From Lacinutrix venerupis (GTDB lineage: Bacteria; Bacteroidota; Bacteroidia; Flavobacteriales; Flavobacteriaceae), in NCBI RefSeq assembly GCF_003663945.1, contig NZ_RCCH01000002.1, positions 62,001 through 126,000 on the forward strand: 64,000 nucleotides of DNA. The letters run 5' to 3'. Both the position numbers and the translations under genes were made by a program. Shown here one piece after another: positions 25,808 through 33,760 of this stretch (position 1 is its first letter; the number at the start of each line of letters is the position of its first letter). The notes beneath the pieces were generated by a model. That model searched no databases. It was given only the letters and a program-made list of their open reading frames with translations, and had not been told where the DNA came from.

Positions 25808-25966
25808 AAATAGTGTTTACTTGAGAGCCTTAATTTGGCGTTTTAAGATGAACATCTATTTTATAAACATCACCTCTTTTTTTTGTGTAAAGGTAGTACT
25901 TATTTATAGTTTGCTGCTATAATTGGCAAATGTTTGTGTTTTAAACAAATTTAATAAATAAAACTA

Positions 25967-27010
25967 TCAATTTTTATTGCTAATAACACCAGCCAAATAA
26001 TCTGCATCTTTACTTACTCCTCCTAAAGTTGCCGAGCCACGTGTATACATCCATGGTAATCCTATAAAATATAAGCCTTCTATATTACTTACTCCTCTGT
26101 AATTTTTTGGGTAATTATCTGCATCTAATTCTAGACCTTGAATCCAGTTAAAATTAGGGCGATAACCTGTAGCCCAAACAATGTTTTTAATTGTCGATAC
26201 TTTTTTAGTTTTAAAAAAAATATCATTATTTAAAGCATCTTTAGTTCTCCCAACAGCAATAACATTGTCTCTGGATAATATCTCTTTTACGTCTGTACCT
26301 ATAACTGGCTGTGTAGAAGAATTAATTTTTTTTCCAATCCAACTATATTTACTAAAACTTAAAAAGCCTACTAATGTAAACCACCACCATAATGTTTTAC
26401 CTAAAAATTGTTGTGGTATAGATTTTACATTTGTATCTCCAGAGAAATAAACGGTTCTTGATTTATTTTTAGAAATTTCGTTTAAAATTTGATAACCAGA
26501 ATCGCCACCACCCACAACCAATGCATCTCCATCTTGTAATTGTTTTGCATTTTTATAATAATTACTATGCATTTGAAGTATGCTTTCTGAAATCTTTGTA
26601 TGGCAAGGCGGCGTATAAGGTATATGAAATGGTCCGGTTGCTACAATAACATTTTTAGCTTCAATTTCTCCATTTTTATGCTCGATATAAAACCCTTTTT
26701 CTGTTTTATGCACAGCTGTAACCAACGTATTTAGTTGTACTGGAATTTTAAATTTATCTACGTAGGATTTAAAATAATTAGCCACTTCAAACTTGGTAGG
26801 ATAATGTCCTTTTGGAGCTTGAAATTTAAAACCTGGAAGATGGTTATATTCGGTAGGTGTAAATAATTTTAAAGAATCCCACCTATTTAACCAAGAGGCA
26901 CCAATCTCCTTTTCACCATCAACAACAATAAACTCTTTGTTCATTGCTTTTAAATGATAAGCCATTGCTAATCCTGCTTGCGCTCCTCCTATTACCACAT
27001 AATCCAACAT
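25967..27010 (-). CDS. Flavin-containing monooxygenase / NAD(P)/FAD-dependent oxidoreductase
   Basis: A 347-residue class B flavoprotein of the FMO/YUCCA-like group. The FAD-binding Rossmann loop is 'VIGGAQAGLAMAYHL' (residues ~5-19), and 'GASWLNRWDSLKLFTP' is the conserved FAD-site stretch. The NAD(P)H-binding loop is 'LVVGGGDSGYQIL', and 'NIVWATGYRPNFNWI' is the late ATG motif. Substrates of such enzymes range from amines to sulfides and heavy metals (CzcO-like); nothing here fixes the substrate. Monocistronic by context. Confidence 0.88.
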   Translation of the reverse strand: MLDYVVIGGAQAGLAMAYHLKAMNKEFIVVDGEKEIGASWLNRWDSLKLFTPTEYNHLPGFKFQAPKGHYPTKFEVANYFKSYVDKFKIPVQLNTLVTAVHKTEKGFYIEHKNGEIEAKNVIVATGPFHIPYTPPCHTKISESILQMHSNYYKNAKQLQDGDALVVGGGDSGYQILNEISKNKSRTVYFSGDTNVKSIPQQFLGKTLWWWFTLVGFLSFSKYSWIGKKINSSTQPVIGTDVKEILSRDNVIAVGRTKDALNNDIFFKTKKVSTIKNIVWATGYRPNFNWIQGLELDADNYPKNYRGVSNIEGLYFIGLPWMYTRGSATLGGVSKDADYLAGVISNKN

Positions 27011-27233
27011 CTGTAACTAATTTAATTCCATGCAAAAATAGAAACATAAGTGAGAACCACTAAGTATTTACTAATTAATAACAATTCACTAGTTTAATTT
27101 TAAGGTATATTTGCTTAGAACCTAAATAAAGTTTAAACAACATATTACCAAAACAAATATTTATTAGCTATGCAATTGTAAAAGACTTTAAAACAAAGTT
27201 TTTAGCAGTTAAAAAATAATAAAATTTAAAAAC

Positions 27234-27734
27234 ATGAAAAACCAACAATATATTTTATTGTTTATCATCTCATTATTTATATCTCAAAATATATTTTCTC
27301 AAGAAAACTTCGAAAAAACTAAACTGGTTACCACTGTATTTAAAGCTTTAAAAAAACAGAACGAAAAAAAAATACTAAGAAGTCTACCAACAAAAGAAGA
27401 TATTAAATACCTTATTCCGTTAGTTAAAGCGGCAAATCCAAAAGAAAACATACCTGAAGTAGACTCTATAATTTTAGAGTTTAAAACTGGAGCTATTGAA
27501 AGTTTTAGAAAAGCTATTAAAAAAGGAATTGCGTTTGGTATTGAATGGGATAATATTGTTTTACAAAAAGTAAAATATGAAGCAAATCCTGAATCCAAAT
27601 TACAAATAGAGAGAGGAAAAATTACGTTGGTTTGCAGTAGTAATGAAAAGAAGTTTTTAATTATTTTAAAAAAATCGTCCAAAATACGTGGTACTTGGAG
27701 ATTAATGAACCCTATTAAATTTACGTTGATTTAA
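27234..27734 (+). CDS. Secreted hypothetical protein
   Basis: A 166-residue protein with a clear signal peptide (MKNQQYILLFIISLFISQNIFSQ, cleavage after SQ) and a charged mature part, with the end 'KSSKIRGTWRLMNPIKFTLI' resembling the last strands of small lipocalin/NTF2-like or DUF4878-type domains. I do not recognise the family. A TATATTTG box at 27106-27113 could be part of its promoter, but no matching -33 box is evident. It ends about 100 bases before the attC-like site at 27821. Confidence 0.6.
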   Translation: MKNQQYILLFIISLFISQNIFSQENFEKTKLVTTVFKALKKQNEKKILRSLPTKEDIKYLIPLVKAANPKENIPEVDSIILEFKTGAIESFRKAIKKGIAFGIEWDNIVLQKVKYEANPESKLQIERGKITLVCSSNEKKFLIILKKSSKIRGTWRLMNPIKFTLI

Positions 27735-27820
27735 AGCATTTTAATACTTAATTAACTAAAAAAAATTACTAGCTATTTCATTTATACAAGAATTTGACTT
27801 TGTAAAAAAAATCTGCTAAC

Positions 27821-27881
27821 TTCGAATTTATATAACGTTGAATATAATTCATTGAAACGGAATCATATTCGAGTGACGTTA
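27821..27881. repeat. attC-like imperfect palindrome, left boundary of cassette
   Basis: TAACGT (27833-27838), GAATAT (27840-27845) and ATTC (27847-27850) pair with GAAT (27860-27863), ATATTC (27865-27870) and ACGTTA (27876-27881) around a 9-base loop, with asymmetric bulges (1 vs 5 bases, 1 vs 1). The site runs from TAAC to GTTA, the R''/R' core layout of integron attC sites. Its outer left arm, TTCGAATTTATATAACG (27821-27837), does not pair nearby. It pairs 16 of 17 bases with CGTTATAAAAATTCGAA at 28559-28575, beyond the thioesterase gene. This is what results if something inserted at G^TT inside one longer palindrome. Confidence 0.75.
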
Positions 27882-28560
27882 CCTGTAAGCCAAGAACAAT
27901 AATTAGAATCAAAATAAATGATAGAAAAAAACATAGGATTTATTAAACAAATAATTGAAGAAGGTATTCCAGTTCATAAATTTTTAGGACTAAAATTATT
28001 GGAACTTGAAAAAGGGTTTGTAAAAGTTAAAGTTCCCTTTAGAGATGAAATTGTTGGAGATATGAGAACAAACAGGTGGCACGGAGGAATTATTGCTACA
28101 ATAATGGACTCTGTTGGTGGTATTGCAGGAAGCACTCACTTTACGTCATTGGAAGATAAATTAGTAACTATTGATTTAAGAATAGATTATTTAAAAGGTG
28201 CTGAAGCATCTGAAATAATTGTGGAAGGTAAAATAGTTAGGTTAGGTAATAGAATACTTGTAACGAAAATGAAAGCCTTTCAGAATGATGAATTAATTGC
28301 AGAAGGAAAAGGCGTATATAATTTCATACGAATTAACAAATCAACGGAAAAATAGGAACTGAAACAAAATAGCCTACAGGTAACAAAGTGTAAAAATAAT
28401 AAGGGTTTTAGTGCTTATCCCAAAGTGAAGTGCATTTTACAAAGTCCGCAAAATTTACAATTTTGCATGTCTATTAATTAAAGAAAAAATTGCAAATTTG
28501 GCTAAGTGATAAATTGAAAGTTCAGTCCTTCGAAATCCCTTACTATTCTTACACAAACCG
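27879..28560 (+). mobile_element. Single integron-type gene cassette carrying a thioesterase
   Basis: A 682-base segment bounded on both sides by CG^TTA (27877-27881 and 28559-28563). Removing it joins the outer arms into one palindrome with 16/17 paired bases. Joining its own ends gives a second palindrome in which TACAGGTAAC (28375-28384) pairs perfectly with GTTACCTGTA (27878-27887). In integrons, a cassette's attC is split in exactly this way: the end of the R' arm sits at the cassette start. One promoterless-looking gene in the forward orientation fills the segment. No tyrosine recombinase of the IntI type is in the window, so this would be a cassette away from an integrase (or an older insertion). 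Confidence 0.72.
27918..28355 (+). CDS. PaaI-family hot-dog thioesterase
   Basis: A 145-residue hot-dog protein. 'PVHKFLGLKLLELEKGFVKVKVPF' is the N-terminal strand-helix region. The catalytic-site stretch is 'RWHGGIIATIMDSVGGIAGSTHF' (HGG and the Asp of the long helix, as in PaaI/YbgC-like 4HBT enzymes), then 'TIDLRIDYLKGA' and 'GNRILVTKMKAFQNDELIAEGKGVYNF'. It would hydrolyse acyl- or aryl-CoA thioesters. The substrate is open. It is the only gene of the proposed cassette, starting 39 bases after the left boundary, so it may be expressed from an upstream promoter. Confidence 0.9.
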   Translation: MIEKNIGFIKQIIEEGIPVHKFLGLKLLELEKGFVKVKVPFRDEIVGDMRTNRWHGGIIATIMDSVGGIAGSTHFTSLEDKLVTIDLRIDYLKGAEASEIIVEGKIVRLGNRILVTKMKAFQNDELIAEGKGVYNFIRINKSTEK

Positions 28561-28577
28561 TTATAAAAATTCGAAAT
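28375..28577. repeat. Long attC-like palindrome, right boundary of cassette
   Basis: The site runs from TAAC (28381) to GTTA (28563), 183 bases. The arm GTGTAAAAATAATAAGGGTTTT (28388-28409) pairs with the segment 28533-28554 (AAATCCCTTACTATTCTTACAC) at 19 of 22 positions. Inside are further hairpins, including a perfect 8-pair one, GCAAAATT-TAC-AATTTTGC (28448-28466). The extension TACAGGTAAC (28375-28384) is the complement of the cassette start at 27878. The sequence after GTTA (to 28577) is the partner of the outer left arm at 27821. I see no coding sequence in 28356-28585. Confidence 0.72.
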
Positions 28578-28585
28578 CTCGAAAT

Positions 28586-29272
28586 TTAAGGTGTAGAATT
28601 AGAGACCTGTAACATTTTACCGTTATAATACTTATTACCATTTAAAGAGAAATCTGCAATATATTCTGCCATTTCTAAAGCTGTTGTAGGTGCTTGATAG
28701 CCAGGAAAAGCTTCTTCTAGCATTTCTGTTTGTACTGCACCCAAAGCAAGTACATTAAAGCTTGGTCCAGTTTCTTTATACTCCTCGGCTAAAAGCTCTG
28801 TAAGCGTTACCACTGCACCTTTACTAGAACTATATGCAGACAGTCCAGGAAACTTAACACTACCTTGTACACCTCCCATAGAACTAATGGTGACTACGTG
28901 TCCATCGCTTTTTAAAAATGGTAAAACACGACGCGTCATTTCGGCAACACCAAATACGTTTGTTTTATAAACGTGTTCAAAATCTTCCATAGAGGTTTCT
29001 GCAAATGGTTTATTTAACAATGCTCCTGCATTATTAATTAAAATATCTACATGCTTCCACTCTTTAGTCACGTAATCTTCAACCTTTTTATAGTCTTCTT
29101 TTTTTCCTAAATCGAAAGCAAAAGATTCTATATTATCAAACTGAAGATTACTTACTGGCTGTGCGTTTCTTGATAGCGCCAATACATTATGACCTTGATT
29201 TGCTAAGATATGTACCAACTCAAAACCAATACCTCTACTTGTTCCGGTAATTATAATATTTTTACTATTCAT
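28586..29272 (-). CDS. Short-chain dehydrogenase/reductase
   Basis: A 228-residue classical SDR. The NAD(P) loop is TGTSRGIGFELV (residues ~9-20), NNAG is at ~80, and the catalytic Ser and YxxxK are 'ISSMGG...YSSSKGAVV'. Basic residues after the loop (SRN) suggest NADP(H). The substrate is not evident. Its ATG overlaps the end of the M28 peptidase gene by eight bases on the same strand, so the two form an operon with the peptidase first. The stop lies only 8 bases from the right cassette boundary element. Confidence 0.9.
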   Translation of the reverse strand: MNSKNIIITGTSRGIGFELVHILANQGHNVLALSRNAQPVSNLQFDNIESFAFDLGKKEDYKKVEDYVTKEWKHVDILINNAGALLNKPFAETSMEDFEHVYKTNVFGVAEMTRRVLPFLKSDGHVVTISSMGGVQGSVKFPGLSAYSSSKGAVVTLTELLAEEYKETGPSFNVLALGAVQTEMLEEAFPGYQAPTTALEMAEYIADFSLNGNKYYNGKMLQVSNSTP

Positions 29273-30269
29273 GCATTTTAATTTCTTGTGATGCTGTATT
29301 TGCCATTGTTTCTATTACTGGTGCTAATTTATTTATTAGACTTGCCATAAAATTATAATCTAATTTATCTACCTCATCATCTACATGATGGTAAAAATCA
29401 AAATTAGTTAAATCGCAAGACGACACAGTGTGACTTGGCACATTAAAAGCTTGGTAAAAAGCATAATTATCTGACCTTTTAAACAACCCATATTTTTTTG
29501 AAACATCTGACGCTCCAATAAGTTTTTCGCCTGCATAATTATTCATTTTTTCTCCTAGGTTTGATAATTCGTGGCCTGTAATAAATGCTTGATAGTCTCT
29601 ATCTTTAAAAGGTACACCAATCATCTCTAAATTAATCATTGTGTACAGGTTAATTTCACTTTCCTTTAGTCTTTCCGCCAAATGTTTTGAGCCTAATAAT
29701 CCTTTTTCTTCAGCAGTAAATGTTGTAAAAATAATGCTTCTTTTATTGTTTTTATTTTCAGAAAAATATTTTGCCAAAGCTATTACACCACTCGTTCCCG
29801 CAGCATTATCATTAGCTCCATTAGCAATAGTATCTCCATTTACATCTTTACCAGAACCAATATGGTCGTAATGTGCTCCAATAATAATAAATTCGTTTTT
29901 AAGCTTAGCATCTGTTCCTTCTAAATACCCAACAACATTAAAAGCGTCGAGTGTTTCGACTTTAAAATTATCGCGATATGTATCGAAATATGGCTTTAAT
30001 CCGTACTTTTTAAATGCTGTTTCTATGTAAGTTGCAGCTTTATCTATACCTTCACTTCCGGTGTCTCGACCATTCAAATTATCTGAAGCTAAAAAAGACA
30101 CTATTTCTTTTATTTCTGCAGCATTTATAAAATCTTGATCTTCCTTTTTATTCTCTACCGTTTGTGTTATTTTTTCGGTGGTATTTTGAATAGTTGTATT
30201 AGATGTTTTTTTAGCAGAATCGCAACCTATAAATAAAGCTAAAACACTAAGTGTAGTTATTATTTTCAT
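29265..30269 (-). CDS. M28-family zinc aminopeptidase lipoprotein
   Basis: A 334-residue lipoprotein (signal ending ALFIGC, Cys16). The di-zinc peptidase motifs of family M28 are visible: 'IIGAHYDHIGSG' (His, Asp), 'ANGANDNAAGTSGVIALAKYF' (bridging Asp), 'FTAEEKGLLGSKHL' (catalytic and metal Glu), 'INLEMIG' and a late 'HTVSSCDLTNFDFYHHVDDEVDKL' (His). It should cleave N-terminal residues from peptides outside the cytoplasm. It overlaps the downstream SDR gene. Confidence 0.92.
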   Translation of the reverse strand: MKIITTLSVLALFIGCDSAKKTSNTTIQNTTEKITQTVENKKEDQDFINAAEIKEIVSFLASDNLNGRDTGSEGIDKAATYIETAFKKYGLKPYFDTYRDNFKVETLDAFNVVGYLEGTDAKLKNEFIIIGAHYDHIGSGKDVNGDTIANGANDNAAGTSGVIALAKYFSENKNNKRSIIFTTFTAEEKGLLGSKHLAERLKESEINLYTMINLEMIGVPFKDRDYQAFITGHELSNLGEKMNNYAGEKLIGASDVSKKYGLFKRSDNYAFYQAFNVPSHTVSSCDLTNFDFYHHVDDEVDKLDYNFMASLINKLAPVIETMANTASQEIKMHE

Positions 30270-30295
30270 GTGATTTTTTTATTTGAGTTTAAAGA

Positions 30296-30333
30296 TAAAA
30301 AAAACCTACTTCATATTTATGAAATAGGTTTTT
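30296..30333 (-). terminator. Terminator of the PDH E2 gene
   Basis: AAACCTA-n-TTCATA / TATGAA-n-TAGGTTT stem with a small loop; the A-run on the plus strand becomes the T-run of the minus-strand transcript. It lies between the E2 stop (30375) and the M28 peptidase start. Confidence 0.75.
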
Positions 30334-30374
30334 AGTTTTATTAAGATTATTGGTTTACCTCTTAATGGTAAAAA

Positions 30375-32012
30375 TTATACTAGCATTGTAACTGGATTTT
30401 CAATATATCCTTTTAATGTTTGTAAAAATTGTGCTCCTGTTGCACCATCTACTGTTCTATGGTCGCAAGCTAAACATAATTTCATTGTATTACCAACAAC
30501 TATTTGTCCGTTTTTAACTACTGGCTTCTCTACAATATTTCCAACAGATAAAATTGCTGAATTAGGTTGATTAATAATAGAAGTAAAACTATCTATACCA
30601 AACATTCCTAAATTAGAAACAGTAAAAGTACTACCTTCCATTTCGTCTAAAGCAAGTTTTTTATTTCTTGCCTTACCAGCATATTCTCTAACCGCTGCAC
30701 CAATTTGTGGTAAAGTTTGCTCGTTAGCAAATTTAACTACTGGTACTAATAAACCGTCTGGTACTGCTACTGCAACACCAATATGTACATGGTTATTTAA
30801 TTTCATTCTATCATCAAACCACTGAGAGTTAACTTGTGGATGTTGTTTTAAAGCTAATGCACATGCTTTTACAACAATATCATTATAAGATATTTTTGTA
30901 TCAGGTACAGAATTGTATTGCTTTCTAAAAGCAATAGCATTTTCCATATCAAACTCTACATTTAAGTAGTAATGTGGTGCAGTAAATTTAGATTTTGCTA
31001 AGTTTTTAGCAATAGCTTTACGCATGTTAGAGTTTGGAACTTCATCAAAATCTTCTTGACCAGTAGGTACAAATTTAGCTGCTGATGCCGATGATGCTTG
31101 AGTAGATGTAAAGTTTTCTATATCTCGCTTTACAATACGACCGTTTTCTCCTGTTCCTTTAACGTGATTAAGCTGAATACCTTTCTCCTCTGCCATTTTT
31201 TTGGCTAAAGGTGAAACAAATACTCTACCGCCATCAGGTGTAGAATTTGATGTCGAAGCTGAAGCTTTAGGCGCTTCTTTTTTAGTTTCTGTTTTTGGAG
31301 CTTCATTTTTAGGCGTTTCCTTTTTTGGTGCTTCTTCTTTTTTAGCTGAAGAACCTTCTACTGAAAAGTTTTTAGCTACTGAAGATACATCTGTTCCTTC
31401 AGGACCAATAATTGCTAAAAGCGAATCTACTTTTGCTGAATCTCCTTCTTCTAAACCTATATGAAGTAAAGTTCCAGACTGAAAAGATTCAAACTCCATT
31501 GTTGCTTTATCTGTCTCTATTTCTGCAAGAATATCGCCTTCTTCTACTGTATCACCAACTTTCTTTAACCAAGTTGCTACAGTACCCTCCTCCATAGTAT
31601 CACTTAAACGTGGCATTGTTACAACAACAACTCCTTCTGGTAAACTTTCAGATGTTGACTCGGTTGCTGTTGAGTTATCAGACTCTTCTTCAACTTTATC
31701 CTCTTCTTTAGCTTTATTTTCTGTTGGTTTTTCTTGTGCAGAACCGCCTTCTAATAAACCTGAAATATCTTCACCTTCTTCTCCAATAATAGCTAAAAGT
31801 GAATCTACTTTTGCTGTCTCTCCTTCTTGAATACCAATATGAAGTAATGTACCTTCATTAAAAGATTCAAATTCCATGGTAGCTTTGTCTGTTTCAATTT
31901 CAGCTAATATATCGCCTTCCTCTACTTTATCACCTACTTTTTTAAGCCAACTTGCTACAGTTCCTTCTTCCATTGTGTCGCTTAAACGCGGCATATTTAT
32001 TACTTCTGCCAT
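30375..32012 (-). CDS. pdhC: Pyruvate dehydrogenase E2, dihydrolipoamide acetyltransferase
   Basis: A 545-residue E2 chain with two N-terminal lipoyl domains. Each has the EIETDKATMEFES lipoylation loop (Lys43 and Lys169), joined by Glu/Lys/Pro/Ala-rich linkers. A peripheral-subunit-binding domain spans ~264-301 ('VFVSPLAKKMAEEKGI...VKGTGENGRIVKRDI'), and the C-terminal catalytic domain has the active site 'CDHRTVDGATGAQFL' (His ~518). It transfers acetyl groups from E1 to CoA. The E1-alpha gene lies 6 bases upstream. The E1-beta gene is not in this window, so it must be encoded elsewhere. Confidence 0.95.
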   Translation of the reverse strand: MAEVINMPRLSDTMEEGTVASWLKKVGDKVEEGDILAEIETDKATMEFESFNEGTLLHIGIQEGETAKVDSLLAIIGEEGEDISGLLEGGSAQEKPTENKAKEEDKVEEESDNSTATESTSESLPEGVVVVTMPRLSDTMEEGTVATWLKKVGDTVEEGDILAEIETDKATMEFESFQSGTLLHIGLEEGDSAKVDSLLAIIGPEGTDVSSVAKNFSVEGSSAKKEEAPKKETPKNEAPKTETKKEAPKASASTSNSTPDGGRVFVSPLAKKMAEEKGIQLNHVKGTGENGRIVKRDIENFTSTQASSASAAKFVPTGQEDFDEVPNSNMRKAIAKNLAKSKFTAPHYYLNVEFDMENAIAFRKQYNSVPDTKISYNDIVVKACALALKQHPQVNSQWFDDRMKLNNHVHIGVAVAVPDGLLVPVVKFANEQTLPQIGAAVREYAGKARNKKLALDEMEGSTFTVSNLGMFGIDSFTSIINQPNSAILSVGNIVEKPVVKNGQIVVGNTMKLCLACDHRTVDGATGAQFLQTLKGYIENPVTMLV

Positions 32013-32018
32013 AGCTTA

Positions 32019-33020
32019 TTATTTTATTTTATGCTCTATAAATGGATAATCTTCTTGCTCATAAACAGAATCGTACATAACACTCTTTTCTGGGTATGGA
32101 GATTCTTCTGCAAATTTCTCACATTCTGAAACTAATGCTTTAACACGCTTATCTATATCTTTTATTTCGTCTTCGGTAGCGTATTTTTCTTTAAGAATTA
32201 TATCCTTAACTTGTTTAATAGGATCTATTTTCTTGTACTCTTCTACTTCTTCTTTTGTTCTATAATGTTGTGCATCAGACATTGAGTGACCTCTATATCT
32301 GTATGTTTTTACTTCTAAAAATGTTGGTCCGCCACCAGATCTAGCTCTTGTAATTGCCTCATCAAAAGCTTCAGCTACTTTAATAGGATTCATTCCATCT
32401 ACTGGCCCAGAAGGCATCTCGTATCCACGTCCTAACTTCCAAACATCTGTATGGTTTGCAGTACGCTCTACACTTGTACCCATGGCATAACCATTGTTTT
32501 CGCAAACAAAAACAACAGGTAAATTCCATAACATTGCTAAGTTAAATGTTTCGTGTAAAGAACCTTGTCTTGCAGCTCCGTCACCAAAACAGCAAATAGT
32601 TACAGCATCTTTATCGTGGTATTTGTCTCCAAAAGCAATTCCTGCTCCCAATGGAATTTGACCTCCAACAATACCATGTCCTCCATAAAAACGGTGTTCT
32701 TTAGAAAAAATGTGCATAGAACCACCTAAACCTTTAGATGTTCCGGTTGCTTTACCATAAAGCTCTGCCATAACACGCTTAGGATCTACACCCATACCTA
32801 TAGGTTGAACGTGATTACGGTATGCAGTAATCATTTTATCTTTTGTTAAATCCATTGCATGTAAAGCTCCTGCTAATACTGCTTCTTGACCATTATATAA
32901 GTGAAGGAATCCACGAACTTTTTGTTGGATATAAACTGCAGCAAGTTTGTCTTCAAACTTTCTCCAGAAATACATATCTTCATACCATTTAAGGTAAACT
33001 TCTTTAGTTATTTTCTGCAT
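32019..33020 (-). CDS. pdhA: Pyruvate dehydrogenase E1 component, alpha subunit
   Basis: A 333-residue TPP-dependent decarboxylase subunit. The TPP motif spans 'CCFGDGAARQGSLHETFNLAMLWNLPVVFVCENNGYAMGT' (GDG...NN). 'RGFLHLYNGQEAV', 'GSMHIFSKEHRFYGGHGIVGGQIPLGAG' and the phosphorylation-loop equivalent 'YRYRGHSMSDAQHYRTKEEV' are typical of PdhA. It works as alpha2beta2 with E1-beta and passes acetyl groups to the E2 lipoyl domains. It is followed directly by pdhC. Confidence 0.96.
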   Translation of the reverse strand: MQKITKEVYLKWYEDMYFWRKFEDKLAAVYIQQKVRGFLHLYNGQEAVLAGALHAMDLTKDKMITAYRNHVQPIGMGVDPKRVMAELYGKATGTSKGLGGSMHIFSKEHRFYGGHGIVGGQIPLGAGIAFGDKYHDKDAVTICCFGDGAARQGSLHETFNLAMLWNLPVVFVCENNGYAMGTSVERTANHTDVWKLGRGYEMPSGPVDGMNPIKVAEAFDEAITRARSGGGPTFLEVKTYRYRGHSMSDAQHYRTKEEVEEYKKIDPIKQVKDIILKEKYATEDEIKDIDKRVKALVSECEKFAEESPYPEKSVMYDSVYEQEDYPFIEHKIK

Positions 33021-33185
33021 TTTTGGTGTTTATTATAAAAAAATAAATCGTTCATTTTTTTTATTACCAATTTAAAACTGGTATTAATCAATTATTTCAA
33101 TTTAAAAAATTGAGTTGTACTAACAAAAGTAATACTTTGAATTGGTAATGCAAAAGCGAAAATTGACAAATTATTTACGAAAACG

Positions 33186-33668
33186 TTATAGATTTGAAGA
33201 ATCGAATCCAAATGGTAATAGGTTAGCTAATGAATTAGACTTCATAACCTTACCTATTTCACCCATAAAATAAATTTCTACAGGCTGATTTTGTTTTGTT
33301 TCGTACTCTGCAATAGATTGCCTACATGCTCCACATGGAGGAATTGGCTCGCTAGTTTTTTGGTTTTTAGACGCTGCTGTAATTGCCATTTTTATAATTT
33401 TTGCCTTTGGAAATTTTGCTCCGGCATAAAAAATTGCTGTACGTTCTGCACATAAACCAGAAGGATAAGAAGCATTTTCTTGATTACTACCAGAAACAAT
33501 CTCTCCATTATCTAAAAGAATAGCTGCTCCAACATGAAAGTTAGAATATGGAGCGTAAGCGTTTTCTCTTGCTTTAATTGCTTCTTGCATTAGGCTTTGA
33601 ATATTTTCTGGAGTTTCTTTTAAAGAATCGAAAATATATAGTTTCGATTCTATTTTAACTTCTTTCAT
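33186..33668 (-). CDS. cdd: Cytidine deaminase
   Basis: A 160-residue zinc deaminase: 'APYSNFHVGAAILLDNGEIVSGSNQENASYPSGLCAERTAIFYA' holds the substrate-binding N-E and the C-A-E motif (zinc Cys and catalytic Glu), and 'PCGACRQSI' gives the other two zinc Cys residues. It converts cytidine and deoxycytidine to uridines in pyrimidine salvage. It is located between pdhA and porV on the same strand, but a terminator hairpin separates it from porV. Confidence 0.95.
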   Translation of the reverse strand: MKEVKIESKLYIFDSLKETPENIQSLMQEAIKARENAYAPYSNFHVGAAILLDNGEIVSGSNQENASYPSGLCAERTAIFYAGAKFPKAKIIKMAITAASKNQKTSEPIPPCGACRQSIAEYETKQNQPVEIYFMGEIGKVMKSNSLANLLPFGFDSSNL

Positions 33669-33705
33669 ATATTATATTTAAAAAGGGCTAAAAACTAAAT
33701 TAGAC

Positions 33706-33735
33706 AAAAAAACTATTGCTTTGGGCAATAGTTTT
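33706..33735. terminator. Terminator downstream of porV
   Basis: AAAACTATTGC / GCAATAGTTTT stem of 11 pairs with a 5-base loop; A-run on the left for minus-strand termination. It ends the porU-porV transcript. Confidence 0.82.
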
Positions 33736-33760
33736 AATTTGTATAAATATAAATAAATTA

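Noticed and set aside
25038-25922. Long plus-strand open frame (294 codons) opposite the DEAD-box helicase
   Set aside because: It lies entirely antisense to a gene with all helicase motifs; its translation has no recognisable domain and the composition is that of a shadow frame.
27821-27881. Left palindrome as a simple transcription terminator of the secreted-protein gene
   Set aside because: There is no T-run after the hairpin, and the outer arm pairs across the thioesterase gene instead of locally, which a terminator would not explain.
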